The position numbers were made by a program, and so were the translations under genes. Below, in pieces: positions 35,921-44,152 of a stretch of DNA of 64,000 nucleotides (positions are counted from its first letter, which is position 1; each line of letters starts with the position of its first letter). The notes under the pieces are model-generated. The model was given only the letters and a program-made list of their open reading frames with translations. It did not search any database and was not told the DNA's origin. Source of the DNA: Myxococcales bacterium (GTDB lineage: Bacteria; Myxococcota_A; Bradymonadia; REDH01); NCBI GenBank assembly GCA_020633625.1, contig JACKDJ010000021.1:1-64000 (forward strand), in the 5' to 3' direction.

Positions 35921-36328
35921 CTATGCCTCGGCTTCGTCGGCAGCCGGCTCGTCGGCGGCCGGCTCCTGCACGGGCGCGGACGTCGGCGCAGCCGGCATCT
36001 CGACCGCCTTCGCGAGGAGCGCTCCCTCTTGCGACGCCTTGCGACGTGCACGGTTGTGCTCGGCGAACGCGGCATTCGAGATGTACTTGCCGGCCTTGTA
36101 GCCGTCGATGATGTGCTTCACGCGGTCGGTCGGCTGCGCGCCGACGCCGAGCCAGTAGTCCACGCGGTCGAGCTTCAGGTCGACGACGTTGGGCTCGTGC
36201 ATCGGGTCGATCGTGCCGACCTGCTCGCAGTAGCGGCCGTCGCGAGGCGAGCGGATATCCGCCGCGACGATGCGGTAGAAGGGGCGCTTCTTGGCGCCGG
36301 AGCGCTGCAGACGGAGCCGTACGGACAT
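35921..36328 (-). CDS. rpsP: 30S ribosomal protein S16
   Basis: 135 residues. Canonical bS16 core (MSVRLRLQRSGAKKRPFYRI, SPRDGRYCEQVGTIDP, DRVDYWLGVGAQPTDRVKHI) followed by a 40-odd residue Ala/Pro/Glu tail with a small repeat (PAADEPAADE). Such tails occur in some myxobacterial and actinobacterial S16 proteins and are dispensable for the fold. First gene of the operon, about 80 bp behind a strong promoter. Confidence 0.97.
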   Translation of the reverse strand: MSVRLRLQRSGAKKRPFYRIVAADIRSPRDGRYCEQVGTIDPMHEPNVVDLKLDRVDYWLGVGAQPTDRVKHIIDGYKAGKYISNAAFAEHNRARRKASQEGALLAKAVEMPAAPTSAPVQEPAADEPAADEAEA

Positions 36329-36414
36329 GAACTTCCAGCGGAGATTGGAACTGGCATCGCCGCGAGACGCAGGATTCCGTCAGGATCGACGGACCCGGGC
36401 GCGCGGAGTCGCGG

Positions 36415-36443
36415 ACCCTAGAGGTGAGTCTGCCGATTGTCAA
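36415..36443 (-). promoter_or_regulatory. Strong sigma70 promoter of the rpsP operon
   Basis: Minus strand: perfect TTGACA (36443-36438), exactly 17 nt, TAGGGT (36420-36415). It would give a leader of about 80 nt before the rpsP ATG, space enough for autogenous control, though no leader structure was resolved. Confidence 0.7.
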
Positions 36444-36507
36444 CTGCGAACGCGCCGCAGGATCCGCTCCCGTCGTCGCGGCGGCGACCGGCCGGGCCAG
36501 CGCTTCA

Positions 36508-36544
36508 GGATTGTGGCGCGCCGGGCCACCGTCGACCACAATCC
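36508..36544. promoter_or_regulatory. 9-bp inverted repeat before the glycosyltransferase-like gene
   Basis: GGATTGTGG (36508-36516) and CCACAATCC (36536-36544) are perfect inverted copies with a 19-nt centre, ending 22 bp before ATG 36567. Size and position suit an operator or a leader stem. The rest of the 238-bp divergent region holds only the rpsP promoter. Confidence 0.4.
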
Positions 36545-36566
36545 GCCCTAGCCGCGACCCCGACGT

Positions 36567-38201
36567 ATGCCGCCCTTCTCGCTCAGCACTGCAACGCCAC
36601 AGTGGCTCGCCGTGTGCGCCATAGCGCTCGCCGGCTGGGGGGTCGCCGCCGGCGCGGCCGTCCGCTGGTGGCGCAGCGGCGCCGGCGAACCACGACCCGC
36701 CGGTGATCTCGCGCTCGCCGCCCTCCTCGCCGCCACGACCGCTTCGCTCGGCGCCCTCGTCCCCGACGGTCCTCTGAGCTTCTCGGGGGTTGCGCGGCTC
36801 CCGGAGGCGTGGGCGACGCAGCCGGACAGCATCCTCGCGTTCATGGGTCTGCGCGCGCCACTGGTCGCGATGCGGACCCTCGGCCTGTCGCCGACCGCCG
36901 CGACTCACCTCTTCACCCGCGCGGCCGCTGTCGCCGACGTCGTGGGCGTCTTCGCAGTCGCCCGCGCAGCGGGGCTCGCGCGGCCGTACGCGGTGCTCGC
37001 CGCGCTCGTCGTCTGCCTCTGGCCCGCCCATCTCCGATTCGCGGTCGAGCTCGGCGAGACTCTGCCGACAGCGGCGCTGCTGACGTGGCTCGCGCTTCCG
37101 GTGGTTGCCTCCCGCCGCGAAGACGGCGCGCCCGAGGGCTTCGGCGCTCTGGCCGCCGCGCTGGCGCTCCTCGCGTCGATCAGCCGGCCCGAGACCCCGG
37201 CCTTCGTCGCCCTCCTCGCGATCGCCGCGGCGCCACGGACTCGTCGGTCGGTGATCGCGGGGCTCACGCTGGGCGTGGTCGTCCGCGGCGCGGCGAGCGC
37301 GCTCACTGTCGGCGCGCCGCAGCACGCAGCCGTCACCATAGGCCGAGTTCTGAGCAACGCGCGGTCGGCTCAGTTCGGGCTCCTCGAGAGCTCGATCGCG
37401 CCGTGGCCATGGTACGTCGTTGCGCTCGCCGGCGTGCTCATCGGGAGTGCCGTGCCCCGCCCCCTTCGCGCGGCCTGGTCGGCCGCGGCTGCGGGCCTAC
37501 TCGTCGCCTTCCCGGTGTTCGGCTACGAGTACAACCCGGTCTGGGGCCAGTCCCGCTACTATCTCCTCCTTCTTCCGATGACAGCGCTCCTTGCTGTCGC
37601 GGCGCTTTCGAGGCTGGACGCAAGCGCCAAGCGGCCGTTTGCGCTGACCGCCGGTGCCGTCGCCCTCGTCGGGTACACCGCGTACGCGCTCCCCCTGCTC
37701 ACGCTGCCGATGGACCTCCAGGTAGAGCGGGCCTTCATTGCTGCCTCTGCGCCACCGCCCGGCGGAATCGTCATCGCGTACGACGGTGGTTGTGACACCG
37801 AGCGGCACTTCCCCGCGGAGTCGCTCGTGGCGGCCGCCCTTTCCGCGGGGGCGCCGGCGCGACTGGACTACTGCGAGCTCGCGCTGGCCGCGGACCAATA
37901 CACAGTGCTCCCGCTGTCGCACGTCCTCCGCTACTGCCCCGCGACGCTCTCGCGGCCGGATGTGCTCGTCTACCGAGGCGGCTACGCGCCGACGGGCTGC
38001 GACGACGCCTTGTACGCTGCGGGCGGGCTCGAGGAGGTCGTCGGAGCCGATCTCGTCGCGCACGCCGTGTCACCGATATCCACGACTGCGTGCCGCGACG
38101 GCGCCTGGGACTACGTCGGCCGCGCCCATCGCGCTTGCCAATACCGCGTAGGTTGGTACCGTACCGTCGTGCGCTTCGTCCCCACGGAGACCCCCGGGTG
38201 A
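36567..38201 (+). CDS. Multi-spanning membrane glycosyltransferase-like protein
   Basis: 544 residues. About ten hydrophobic helices (WLAVCAIALAGWGVAAGAAV, AVLAALVVCLWPAHL, YYLLLLPMTALLAVAALSRL) precede a 150-residue soluble C-terminal part with six or more cysteines (GGCDTERHFP, LDYCELAL, RYCPATLSRP, TGCDDALY). The layout resembles lipid-linked-sugar transferases of the PMT/ArnT/GT39 type, but the diagnostic acidic pair is not obvious. It overlaps the epimerase start (GTGA), which suggests a surface-glycan role. Moderate confidence in the class, low in substrate. Confidence 0.65.
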   Translation: MPPFSLSTATPQWLAVCAIALAGWGVAAGAAVRWWRSGAGEPRPAGDLALAALLAATTASLGALVPDGPLSFSGVARLPEAWATQPDSILAFMGLRAPLVAMRTLGLSPTAATHLFTRAAAVADVVGVFAVARAAGLARPYAVLAALVVCLWPAHLRFAVELGETLPTAALLTWLALPVVASRREDGAPEGFGALAAALALLASISRPETPAFVALLAIAAAPRTRRSVIAGLTLGVVVRGAASALTVGAPQHAAVTIGRVLSNARSAQFGLLESSIAPWPWYVVALAGVLIGSAVPRPLRAAWSAAAAGLLVAFPVFGYEYNPVWGQSRYYLLLLPMTALLAVAALSRLDASAKRPFALTAGAVALVGYTAYALPLLTLPMDLQVERAFIAASAPPPGGIVIAYDGGCDTERHFPAESLVAAALSAGAPARLDYCELALAADQYTVLPLSHVLRYCPATLSRPDVLVYRGGYAPTGCDDALYAAGGLEEVVGADLVAHAVSPISTTACRDGAWDYVGRAHRACQYRVGWYRTVVRFVPTETPG

Positions 38202-39199
38202 CCTTGTCTGCTTCACACCGGTTTTCGCGGGTGCTCATCACCGGCGGCGAAGGCTTTGTCGGCTCTCACCTCGCCGCGCATGCGCTCGCCGCAGGCGCCG
38301 AGGTGACCACGCTCGACGACGGTTCGTCGATCGGCGGTACCGGAGTGCCACAGCACACCATGCCCGGCGCTCGGCTCACCGCAGTCCGCGGCTCGGTGCT
38401 CGACCGCGACTGCGTAAATGCACTGGTCGCCGACGCTGATGCGGTCTTCCACCTCGCGGCCCGCGTCGGCGTCCGGCGGATCCTCGTCGATCCTCTGGCG
38501 ACGCTCGACGTCAACACCATCGGCACCCAGAACGTGCTCGAAGCGTGCGCAGACCGCGGCGTGCCGGTGCTCTATACCTCGTCGTCGGAGGTCTACGGCC
38601 ACGGCGCGTGCGTACCGTTCACCGAGTCCGACCCGATCCTCCTCGGCAGCCCTGACCAGACCCGCTGGGGTTATGCCGTCAGCAAGCTGCACGGAGAGCT
38701 GCTCGGCTTCGCGCTCGCCGCGCACCGCGGGCTGCCCTTCGTCGCCGTCCGGCTGTTCAACGTCGTGGGGCCGGGCCAGCGCGCGGACCAGGGGATGGTC
38801 CTACCGCGATTCGTGGCCTCGGCCGTCGCCGGCGAGCCGATCGTGGTCCACGGCCCCGGCACGCAGCGCCGCTCGTTCATTCACGCGGCTGACGTCGCCG
38901 ACGCGCTCTGGTCGCTCCTCGGCTCCCATGAGGGACCCGCCGAGCTGGTGAACGTCGGCTCTGGAGACTGGATCTCGATCCACGACCTCGCCGAGCGCGT
39001 GCGCAGCGTGGTGGGCTCCGAGAGCCCGATCCGTATCGTCGACCCCGATCGCGTGATGCCGCACGGTTTCGTCGAGGTGACCGACCGTTGGCCGAACCTA
39101 GAGCGGCTCCGCGCCCGCGTCGGCCAGCGCCAGCTCGTCCCGCTCGACACGATCATCGGTCAGATCGCAGCCGCCACCCGCGCGGGTTCCGCCGCGTGA
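38198..39199 (+). CDS. NAD-dependent nucleotide-sugar epimerase/dehydratase
   Basis: 333 residues from GTG 38198, overlapping the previous stop. Extended SDR fold: Rossmann motif VLITGGEGFVGSHLAAH, FHLAARVGVR, LYTSSSEVYGHGA and the catalytic YAVSK (Tyr-x3-Lys). NVVGPGQ and RSFIHAADVADAL also match UDP-glucose epimerase/UDP-glucuronate decarboxylase relatives. Substrate not assignable. Its last 40 bp overlap the convergent deacetylase gene. Confidence 0.9.
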   Translation: MTLSASHRFSRVLITGGEGFVGSHLAAHALAAGAEVTTLDDGSSIGGTGVPQHTMPGARLTAVRGSVLDRDCVNALVADADAVFHLAARVGVRRILVDPLATLDVNTIGTQNVLEACADRGVPVLYTSSSEVYGHGACVPFTESDPILLGSPDQTRWGYAVSKLHGELLGFALAAHRGLPFVAVRLFNVVGPGQRADQGMVLPRFVASAVAGEPIVVHGPGTQRRSFIHAADVADALWSLLGSHEGPAELVNVGSGDWISIHDLAERVRSVVGSESPIRIVDPDRVMPHGFVEVTDRWPNLERLRARVGQRQLVPLDTIIGQIAAATRAGSAA

Positions 39200-39927
39200 G
39201 GTAACGCCGCGAAGGCGGCGCCATCCCTCTGCCAGTCGCCCAGTAGATCGCTCAGGATGCTTCGCGCGGCCGAGCCGCTGCGGACCAGCATCAACGGCCG
39301 CCAAGCGGCCGGGAGCGCGAAGTCGGACGGGTCCGAGGTCAGCTCGTACGGGTGGAGATAGAACACCGACGGCGCGCCGACGTGGCGCGACACCGGCCAA
39401 AGCAGCCGCCGATACGACAGGCCGTCGGGCACCGGGAGCCTGCCGAGCCGGGGCACCGGAATCTCTACCACCGAGGTCACCGCCTGCTGTCGTCGCCGCA
39501 GGCGCGGACCGGAGATCGGAGAGAGCGGCGCCATCGACGAAGACCACGCGTACCCCGCCGTCGCGAGCGCCGCGTACAGGTGCGGCGGGGCGGCGAAGAA
39601 TGGCGCGCGGAACCCGGTGCACGCGGCGCCGGCGCAGTCCTCGATCGCCGCCTTCGAGTCCCGCAGCTCGAGGTCCAGTTCCTTTGCGCCGAGCTGGGTC
39701 AACGGGCGGTGCGTCTGTCCGTGGCTCGCGACGACGTGTCCGCGAGCGCGGAGCGCCGCCGGGAGCGCGGGGCGTCGGCGGGCGACGGCGCCGACGACGA
39801 AGAACGTCGCTTGAACTGCGTGCTCGTCGAAGAGGTCGAGCAGCCAGGGGAGCCAGACGTCCGTGGCACGCAGAGAGTCCGACGCGAAGTCCGCCTCGAC
39901 ATCGACCGTGACGGCGGTCACCGCCAT
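39160..39927 (-). CDS. Polysaccharide deacetylase family protein
   Basis: 255 residues from ATG 39927. NodB-type fold: TAVTVDVEADFASDS (first Asp), QATFFVVGAVARRRPALPAA, RGHVVASHGQTHRPLTQLG (His pair binding the metal), GFRAPFFAAPPHLYAALATA and later FYLHPYELTSDP. This matches the group found in glycan export clusters (DUF3473-like). No signal peptide is seen, so it may act in the cytoplasm on lipid-linked sugars. It overlaps the GT2 gene by 10 bp upstream and the convergent epimerase by 40 bp downstream. Confidence 0.9.
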   Translation of the reverse strand: MAVTAVTVDVEADFASDSLRATDVWLPWLLDLFDEHAVQATFFVVGAVARRRPALPAALRARGHVVASHGQTHRPLTQLGAKELDLELRDSKAAIEDCAGAACTGFRAPFFAAPPHLYAALATAGYAWSSSMAPLSPISGPRLRRRQQAVTSVVEIPVPRLGRLPVPDGLSYRRLLWPVSRHVGAPSVFYLHPYELTSDPSDFALPAAWRPLMLVRSGSAARSILSDLLGDWQRDGAAFAALPHAAEPARVAAAI

Positions 39928-40673
39928 CGGCGCGACGCCCACATCACCGGCTCGGTGACGAGCAGCCCCGCGGCGCAACCCGCTGCGAGGGTCGCCTTGC
40001 GCCCCACTGGAAGGTCGAGTTCGGCGAGTCGTGGGAGGACCCACCGGCTGAAGTGGCGCGCGACGCGGACCATCTCGAGCCGCGTGACGTGGCCGCCGTG
40101 TCGCGTCTGGGGGATGCGGACCGGAACCGACCGGAGTCTGAGCCCGGCTGCCGCCGCCCGCAACAGCACCTCGTGTTCGTAGGCGAACCCAGTCGCGTGG
40201 TTGTCGATGATGGGCGCGACCGACGCGCGAAAGGCTCGGTAGCCGCAGATCGTGTCGTCGATCGCGGGATCGAGCTGACGAAACCACCACAGCGCGAGCC
40301 CGTTCGCGAACCGACGGCTGGTGCTCCGGAACTCGTCGCGCACTCCGAGCGCGAGATCGGCCTCGTCGAGCGCCGCGACGAGCGCAGGGAGCTCGTCGGG
40401 ATCGTGCTCGCCGTCGGCGTCTAGCGTTACGACGATCTCGGCGCCGCGTTCGATCGCCGCCTGGATGCCGATCCGGAGCGCGGTGCCCTTTCCCCTGTTG
40501 GGCGACAGCGTCACGACCTCGGCGCCGGCGGCTTCGGCCAGCGCACCGGTGTCGTCGCGCGAGCCGTCGTCGACGACGAGGACGTGGTCGACGTGGCGGA
40601 GAACCTGACTCACGACGGCGCCGACCGTCGCAGACTCGTTGTGGGCGGGGATGACGGCGAAGACGGCGCTCAT
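39918..40673 (-). CDS. GT2 family glycosyltransferase (DPM1-like)
   Basis: 251 residues: VFAVIPAHNESATVGAVVSQ, VDHVLVVDDGSRDDT and the metal site VVTLDADGEHDPDEL place it with polyprenyl-phosphate mannosyl/glucosyl transferases. It likely charges a lipid carrier at the inner membrane. The C-terminus carries one hydrophobic stretch. Its ATG overlaps the radical SAM stop (ATGA) and its end overlaps the deacetylase start, so the three are one translationally coupled operon. Confidence 0.92.
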   Translation of the reverse strand: MSAVFAVIPAHNESATVGAVVSQVLRHVDHVLVVDDGSRDDTGALAEAAGAEVVTLSPNRGKGTALRIGIQAAIERGAEIVVTLDADGEHDPDELPALVAALDEADLALGVRDEFRSTSRRFANGLALWWFRQLDPAIDDTICGYRAFRASVAPIIDNHATGFAYEHEVLLRAAAAGLRLRSVPVRIPQTRHGGHVTRLEMVRVARHFSRWVLPRLAELDLPVGRKATLAAGCAAGLLVTEPVMWASRRWR

Positions 40674-42139
40674 GCTCGGGCGACCTCGTATCGAATCAAC
40701 TGCCGCGCGCAGTGTGCCATGAACCGCAGGTTCGCGCGAACGTCGCCCGACCGGATCTCGCGCGCCACGCGCGCCGGGCGCATGTAGAACCGACGGAGCG
40801 CGTCATCCTGGAGCGCGCGCATCTCGTCGATGCCGACGACGCCGTTGAACGCGAGCTTCGGGTCTCCGGCGAGGAGGTCGTCGAGTGTGATCTGTCGTGA
40901 CCACCCTTTCTGTACCGCCAGGTCGTAGAGCGGAGTTCCGGGGAACGGGGTGGCCACCTCGACGTTGATGTAGGAGAGCTCGGTCGCGAGCAGCCAATCC
41001 AGGGTTCTCGCGACGTCGTCGACACGCTGCTCGGGCAGCCCAACGACGTATAGGCCCGCGCCGGCGATCCCCGCACGCTCCATCTGCGAGATGAGCGCCG
41101 CGGCGCGATCGAGGCCTATCGGCTTGCGCTTCGACGCCCGCAGCACTTCCGGATCGTGCGGGTCGCCGCCGAACTCGAGGGCGCGACAGCCGGCCGCGGC
41201 CAGCAGATCGACGAGCTCCTCGTCGAGGCGGTCCAGCCGGGTCTCCACCCCGAAGGTGACCGGAGCTCCGGCTTCGATCAGCCCGCGACAGATCGCCTTC
41301 GCGCGTGGCACGTCGAAGCTGAAGATCGGGTCCCGGAAGAGGACGGCGCGTGTACCGAAGCGCTCACGAAGCGTGGTCAACTCCTCGACGACGGACTTCG
41401 GCGACCGCGCGCGGAACGCGGCGCCCTGCGTGACCGGGTACGGACAGAAACGGCACAGGTAGGGGCAGCCACGCGACGAGAGCGTGGTCAGGAACGGTCG
41501 CTGCCGTAGCAGGGGAAAGTAGCGATAGCGGTCCCGCGCGAAGTGCCCCCACGCTGGCAGAGGCAGCGCGTCGAGGTCGGCGACGACCCCCGCGGCCGCG
41601 CGAACGGGAGCGCCGCTGTCATCGGCCATCACCGCGCCGCTGAGCCCGGGGGCCAGCTCCCCCGTCGCGAGCGACGCGAGGGCCACCTCGGGATCACCGG
41701 TCGCGACGCACTCGGCGAGCCCTCGCGCGACGATGTCGCTGGCGAACTCTGCAGACGCGCCGCCTACGAGCAGCCGGCGCGCGCCACAGGCGTCGCGGAC
41801 GTTGCCGCAGAACCGAAGCTCCGCGCCGAGGTACGCGAACGACGTCGCACAGACGAGCCAGTCAGGGCGGGTTGCCGCGATGCGGTCGACGAGGGTGGCG
41901 TCGTCGGTGTCCTCGCGGACCAGCTCGAACACCTCAACGTCGTGCCCGGCTGCCTCGAGGATCGCCGCCGCGTACGCGAGCGAGATGACCGGCATGCGCG
42001 TCCCCTCGTTCTTGAGGACGGCGATGTATCGGGATCCGACACCGACGCCCAGGTCGCTGTCGATCCCCATCGCGCCCATGAGGTCACGGTTGGTGAGGCT
42101 TCCGCGAGGGACGGGGGGTTCGACGACGGCGACGCGCAT
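40670..42139 (-). CDS. B12-binding-domain radical SAM enzyme
   Basis: 489 residues. N-terminal cobalamin-binding-like domain (VISLAYAAAILEAAGHDVEV, WLVCATSFAYLGAE, LLVGGASAEFASDIVARGLA) followed by a radical SAM core with the cluster motif SSRGCPYLCRFCPYP (Cys-x3-Cys-x2-Cys) and GVETRLDRLDEELVDLL. Such BchE-type enzymes perform methylations or rearrangements on unactivated carbons. The cobalamin His (DxHxxG) is not evident, so cofactor use is uncertain. Coupled to GT2 and a deacetylase, it may modify a sugar or lipid carrier; that is inference. Confidence 0.88.
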   Translation of the reverse strand: MRVAVVEPPVPRGSLTNRDLMGAMGIDSDLGVGVGSRYIAVLKNEGTRMPVISLAYAAAILEAAGHDVEVFELVREDTDDATLVDRIAATRPDWLVCATSFAYLGAELRFCGNVRDACGARRLLVGGASAEFASDIVARGLAECVATGDPEVALASLATGELAPGLSGAVMADDSGAPVRAAAGVVADLDALPLPAWGHFARDRYRYFPLLRQRPFLTTLSSRGCPYLCRFCPYPVTQGAAFRARSPKSVVEELTTLRERFGTRAVLFRDPIFSFDVPRAKAICRGLIEAGAPVTFGVETRLDRLDEELVDLLAAAGCRALEFGGDPHDPEVLRASKRKPIGLDRAAALISQMERAGIAGAGLYVVGLPEQRVDDVARTLDWLLATELSYINVEVATPFPGTPLYDLAVQKGWSRQITLDDLLAGDPKLAFNGVVGIDEMRALQDDALRRFYMRPARVAREIRSGDVRANLRFMAHCARQLIRYEVARA

Positions 42140-42227
42140 TCGAGAAAGCTAGCGATGAGGACACGCGGCGGCAACAGAGCGCCCGTGTCGCTCGGACGGC
42201 GACGACGGGGTGGCGGACGGCACGCCG

Positions 42228-42257
42228 TTGCCGCTCCGGGGGTTCTGTGCATAGAGT
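42228..42257 (+). promoter_or_regulatory. Candidate promoter of clpX-tetR
   Basis: TTGCCG (42228-42233), 18-nt spacer, TAGAGT (42252-42257); 4 of 6 matches in each box. The ATG at 42282 leaves a short leader of about 18 nt. Confidence 0.4.
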
Positions 42258-42281
42258 CGGCGGGTTCTCCTCGGAGCGCCA

Positions 42282-43535
42282 ATGCCGGACGTCGTGAAGC
42301 CAATCAAGAAGTCATGCTCGTTCTGCCGAAAGGAGGCGTCGAAGAGTGTGCGGCTCGTCGCCGGACCCGAGGGCGTCTTCATCTGTGCGAACTGCGTGTC
42401 GGTGTGCCTCGACATCGTGCTCGAGGGCCGACCGCGCGAGTCGTCGCTCTCCGGCGGTGACGAGTCGCTGTCGGAGCTCCGTCCGCCGGCGATCCGCGCC
42501 TATCTCGACGAGCACGTGATTGGGCAGGAGCGAGCGAAGAAGGCGCTTAGCGTCGCGGTGTACAACCACTTCAAGCGCATCCGAGACGACGAGGCCGACG
42601 ACCCGACGGAGCTGTCCAAGGGCAACATCTTGATGATCGGGCCGACGGGTTCGGGAAAGACGCTGATCGCGCGCACGCTGGCCAAGAAGCTCGGCGTCCC
42701 GTTCGCGCTGGCAGACGCGACCGCGCTCACCGAGGCCGGCTACGTCGGCGAAGACGTCGAGAGCATCGTGAAGAGCCTCTGGATCGCAGCCGAACGCGAC
42801 GCGAAGCTCGCCGCGCACGGCGTCGTCTGCATCGACGAGGTCGACAAGATCGCCAAGTCCGGCGGCTCGGCCGGTGGAATGCGCGACGTCGGCGGCGAGG
42901 GCGTACAGCAGGCCCTGCTCAAGGTGCTCGAGAGCCAGCGAGTCAGCATCGCTCCCGATGGCCCGCGCGGTCGGCCGCAGCAGCAGGAGCCCGTCCAGGT
43001 CGACACGACGGACATCCTCTTCGTGTGCTGCGGGTCGTTCGACGGTCTCCACGAAATCGTGGAACGGCGCGTCAGCCACTCTGCGATCGGCTTCGGGGCC
43101 GACGCGTCGCGCGTCAAGGCGACACGCAACGAGCTCCTTCGTCAGGTTACGCCGCAGGACCTCGTCCGCTTCGGCCTGATCCCGGAGTTCATCGGCCGCC
43201 TCCCCGTCATCGTCACCCTCGACGAGCTCGACTCCGACGAGATGGTCGAGATCCTGTGGAAGCCGCGCAACTCGCTGGTCCGGCAGTACCGCGCGCTCTT
43301 CGACTTCGAGGGCGTCAAGCTCCGGTTTCACCACGAAGCGCTCGCATCGATCGTCGCCGAAGCGACAACACGCGGCGCTGGCGCGCGCGGACTTCGGTCG
43401 ATCCTCGAGCGAGTGATGCTCGACATCATGTACGATCTGCCGAGCCTCGGCGACGTGCGGGAGTGCGTCGTGACCGAGGAGTGCGTGACGAAGGGCGCCG
43501 CACCCATCCTGATCCGTCGGCGTAAGAGCGCATAG
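42282..43535 (+). CDS. clpX: ClpX-type unfoldase ATPase with altered pore loop
   Basis: 417 residues. Zinc finger CSFC...CANC (Cys12-Cys40 region), Walker A GPTGSGKT (120-127), pore-1 loop GYVG (153-156), Walker B VVCIDEVDKI and the ClpP-docking IGF loop (269-271) are all present. The pore loop that is RKH in E. coli ClpX reads RGR (229-231), and the following stretch is diverged (DVGGEGVQQ rather than DVSGEGVQQ). No clpP, tig or lon is adjacent; instead it is coupled to a TetR regulator by a 1-bp overlap. It is probably a second, specialised ClpX that still docks to ClpP; the paralogy is inferred. Confidence 0.93.
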   Translation: MPDVVKPIKKSCSFCRKEASKSVRLVAGPEGVFICANCVSVCLDIVLEGRPRESSLSGGDESLSELRPPAIRAYLDEHVIGQERAKKALSVAVYNHFKRIRDDEADDPTELSKGNILMIGPTGSGKTLIARTLAKKLGVPFALADATALTEAGYVGEDVESIVKSLWIAAERDAKLAAHGVVCIDEVDKIAKSGGSAGGMRDVGGEGVQQALLKVLESQRVSIAPDGPRGRPQQQEPVQVDTTDILFVCCGSFDGLHEIVERRVSHSAIGFGADASRVKATRNELLRQVTPQDLVRFGLIPEFIGRLPVIVTLDELDSDEMVEILWKPRNSLVRQYRALFDFEGVKLRFHHEALASIVAEATTRGAGARGLRSILERVMLDIMYDLPSLGDVRECVVTEECVTKGAAPILIRRRKSA

Positions 43536-44152
43536 TGGCGACCCGGCTCCCGGCCGCGGAGCGCCGCGCCCAGCTGGTCGCCGCCGCCAACAGGGTCTTC
43601 GCCGAGCGCGGCCTCCGCGGCGCTACGACGCGCGCGATCGCCGCCGAAGCGGGAGTGGCAGAGGCGCTCATCTATCGGCACTTCCCGTCCAAGGAGGCGC
43701 TCTTCGCCGCCGCCGTCGAGGAGACCTCGCGGCACCTCGTGGATGGCGCGCGTGCCGCGCTCGAGAGTGTCGATAGCGACCCAGCCGGCGCGCTGGGCGC
43801 GCTCGTCGCCTACGCGCGCGATCGGATCGAGCGCGACCACACGCTCGCGAAGATGGTGTTCATCGTCAGCGCTGAGCTCGACGACCCCGCCGTCCGGGCG
43901 GCGTTCCTCCCGATGCAGGAGGAGGCGCTCTCCGTGCTCGCAGACGCCATCGCGCGTTGGCAGCGTGCGGGTCGACTCGCCGGACGGATGCCCCCCCGCG
44001 CGGTGGCGTGGCTCCTGCTCGGTACGTTCCAGATGATCGCGCTGATGCGGCTCTCGGGACAGCTCCACGAACTCCACGCGGCCGACGCGGCGAAGATCGT
44101 CGAGCGCGTCCTCGGCGCAAACGCCCCCGCTAAGGCCCGGGCGGCGACGTAG
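43535..44152 (+). CDS. TetR-family transcriptional regulator
   Basis: 205 residues from GTG 43535, sharing one base with the clpX stop. The N-terminal HTH is classic TetR: VFAERGLRGATTRAIAAEAG, then VAEALIYRHFPSKEALFAAA. The C-terminal ligand-binding domain is all-helical and unspecific. Being cotranscribed with clpX it may be a target or regulator of that unit; ligand unknown. Its last 23 bp overlap the convergent PEGA-like gene. Confidence 0.92.
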   Translation: MATRLPAAERRAQLVAAANRVFAERGLRGATTRAIAAEAGVAEALIYRHFPSKEALFAAAVEETSRHLVDGARAALESVDSDPAGALGALVAYARDRIERDHTLAKMVFIVSAELDDPAVRAAFLPMQEEALSVLADAIARWQRAGRLAGRMPPRAVAWLLLGTFQMIALMRLSGQLHELHAADAAKIVERVLGANAPAKARAAT

